NCBI RefSeq assembly: GCF_963678975.1
Contig: NC_089276.1
Location: 21,207,226-21,271,225, forward strand
Length of the DNA: 64,000 nt
Reading direction: 5' to 3'
From: Dysidea avara
Lineage: Eukaryota > Porifera > Demospongiae > Dictyoceratida > Dysideidae
Shown: positions 62,251-64,000 of the stretch, one piece after another
Position numbering within the stretch: the first letter of the stretch is position 1
Layout: each line of letters opens with the position of its first letter
Position numbers and translations under genes: made by a program
Notes under the pieces: model-generated
What the model was told of the DNA's origin: nothing
Database searches by the model: none
What the model saw: the letters and a program-made list of their open reading frames with translations, nothing else

Positions 62251-62934
62251 GTATGCTTGAAATACTTGCTACCACCACAGTAATAGTTTAATTGATGTAT
62301 CTTAACTTGAACAATTAGTTGGATTTGTGTGTACTGTAGCAGACACTAGCAGTTAAAGTGTCTTACACACAAACTCTTTAACCAGCACTTCATCAAGCTT
62401 TGCTTATAAACACAAAAAGGTACTAATGATAGCTTTACACAGACACCCCAAGTCTGGGCACAAATAAGAAAGTTTAACTTCCTGACCATTCAGTATTATA
62501 AAGCCTCATACACTTGTATCATAGGTCATGGGAAGCCATTCCTCCTTCCCTTTTTATTTGTCAATATCCTTGTAACAAAAATTGAGGTACCCTAAAGGGC
62601 AGTCCACCACTCTAAAAGAACAATTACATCACTTAAAATGGTAAATACCTACCTAGTGAAAAAGTATTAAGAGCTTTAAAAGTCTCCTGAACTAAAAAAA
62701 AGCCAGAGTAATAGTAAATAATTAGAATTACAGTCAACTAAATACCTATCGTGTGACTTCTCTATTAGATTTCACAGCACTTGTATAGTGGTACAGTTCT
62801 GTACAATTTTGATGTTTAATGCTTATTATTTAAAAGCTACAGTAATTCCTCAGATTCCCTTTTGTGTTTGTCAGGATAACCTGTGTATTTTGTGCATGTG
62901 ACTTTATTGCATAATATGCTCCTTTACAAATACT

Positions 62935-63858
62935 ATATCAAGACACATACACAGTAGTGTGTCGTGCGGCCTATGAAGCTGGCACGCAACATCGTGAGTA
63001 TATTGACAGGAAAAAAGAAAACGCAATTTTTACACATTCATAGCTCTATGCTTCCTTTACAAAACAAGACGATTTTTGCTGTGAACACGCCCACCAATGG
63101 CAGTACTCCACATTCCAAATTTCAGCAAAATTTCTTCAAGTGTTCCCGAGATATGAGACTTCAAAAATTGGCTTAGTTTCTTGTTTTTTCTTCTTTTCTT
63201 CGAATTTTTGCACACTTACAAAAATTGCCATAAAACATGAATGCAATATCCGATTGCCTTAAAATTTGGCACACAGAAGGGGAGTATAAAGATGTATCTT
63301 GGTACCACGTTTGGCTGGAATACGATAAGCAGTCAAGGAGTTATTTGTGATTATCCATGAACAATAAAACCAATATGTTGTCATGCCTACAAGGTAATCC
63401 GCTAATGGGAAGAAGCTGAAAATTGGCACGTGAATAGTTTAACTATTGATCCTCAAACTTTTTGTAGTTTGAAATAAATTGAGCTAAATATCGTGAAGAT
63501 ACAGCAGCAACCAACAGTGTCTAACAATCACGCAATTAAGATTAGCTAATAAAAAAAACATGAATACTTGTCACACTTACCAGACAAACCACTCAGTGGA
63601 ATGATTTAAAAATAGGTGTACAGATGGATTAATCAACTTAGAAAGGCTCTTCAATAGTTTAGAAGAATCAGACTTAAACCCACAGAGTTAAAACACGAAA
63701 TCCAACTTGGTGTAGCAAATGACAGATCAAGATACTCTAATAGAGCAGTCATCCTAATAGAGCAGTCTCCCTGAAGAGATATCAGCTAGAAACAAGTAAC
63801 CCGTATAGGGATCAGCTACAAACAAATCACACTGTAGAGCTACAAACAAGCCACCTAG
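62935..63858 (-). repeat. inverted copy of the left-edge dispersed repeat
   Basis: Reads, in reverse complement, as three minisatellite units (63776-63858), the GACTGCTCTATT motif, the roughly 0.8 kb body and the hairpin end (GACACATACACAGTAGTGTG, 62940-62962). Order and orientation match 1500-2465. The two copies differ by many substitutions, so they are not a recent duplication. Confidence 0.82.
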
Positions 63859-63859
63859 G

Positions 63860-63903
63860 TATGTATGTATGTATGTATGTATGTATGTATGTATGTATGT
63901 ATG
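63860..63903. repeat. GTAT microsatellite
   Basis: About ten to eleven GTAT repeats with little interruption. Confidence 0.95.
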
Positions 63904-63978
63904 ATGTGTGTATGACCTTCTGAGTAATAAAAATGTAAAATGATTACATACCATGAAATGGTCTGTTCTTGTGTATAG

Positions 63979-64000
63979 AACGTGCATGTCCACCACTAAT
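63979..64000 (+). CDS. start of a further sushi exon, cut by the window end
   Basis: Acceptor GTGTATAG followed by RACPPL in phase 1, the same beginning as the other sushi exons. Only 22 bases are in view. Confidence 0.8.

Larger units (their letters stand above)
62251..63978 (+). other. intron with inverted hairpin-ended repeat
   Basis: 62251-62930 shows nothing recognisable. 62935-63858 is the inverted copy of the left-edge repeat, followed by a GTAT microsatellite. Ends TTCTTGTGTATAG. Confidence 0.65.

Overview
This window is AT-rich animal DNA. It has no prokaryotic features and is dominated by one very large, multi-exon gene for a secreted extracellular protein, which runs off the right edge. 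Clean GT-AG splice sites, modular phase-1 exons, a NIDO / vWD-C8-TIL / sushi / vWA domain mix, and a dense load of MITEs, tRNA-derived SINEs, LINE and Ty3/gypsy fragments point to an invertebrate metazoan. I favour a demosponge, but that is inference from general impression, not a database match.

Layout. 1-2465: minisatellite array plus the body of a dispersed repeat that ends in a small hairpin. 2466-12840: no recognisable gene; a 0.8 kb duplicated segment, palindromes and foldback elements. 12841-13094: TATA box, initiator-like site and exon 1 (signal peptide plus start of a NIDO domain). 13095-22032: an 8.9 kb first intron full of TIR elements, a SINE and a LINE tail. 22033-25439: rest of NIDO, then the first vWD-C8 exon. 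26228-31200: TIL1, then a second vWD-C8 exon and second TIL exon that both carry disabling lesions. 32348-40206: sushi 1, intact vWD3-C8, TIL3, sushi 2. 42238-46889: five near-identical sushi exons made by a 2.23 kb tandem duplication (pattern A1 B1 A2 B2 A3). 47027-54837: a segment with three exons on the minus strand (sushi, vWA, sushi). 57992-64000: four more plus-strand sushi exons, the last cut by the window end, and a second inverted copy of the left-edge repeat.

The most striking observation is that the minus-strand segment looks like an inverted piece of the same gene. The intron sequence after exon A3 stops abruptly at about 47026, and its missing continuation, with the expected exon B3, is found in reverse complement from about 54837 downwards. 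Turning 47027-54837 round restores an uninterrupted A3-B3 intron and one collinear gene. Either a real inversion has split the gene or the assembly is wrong at these joints.

As inferred from the plus-oriented and re-inverted exons, the protein would be secreted: NIDO - (linker-vWD-C8-TIL) repeats with interspersed sushi - a long run of six-cysteine (selectin-type) sushi modules with one vWA domain carrying a complete MIDAS. That resembles matrix or gel-forming surface proteins of the alpha-tectorin / zonadhesin / IgGFc-binding style joined to an SVEP1-like sushi-vWA part. After exon 3 every exon is bounded by phase-1 introns, so modules can be skipped, duplicated or shuffled without breaking the frame.
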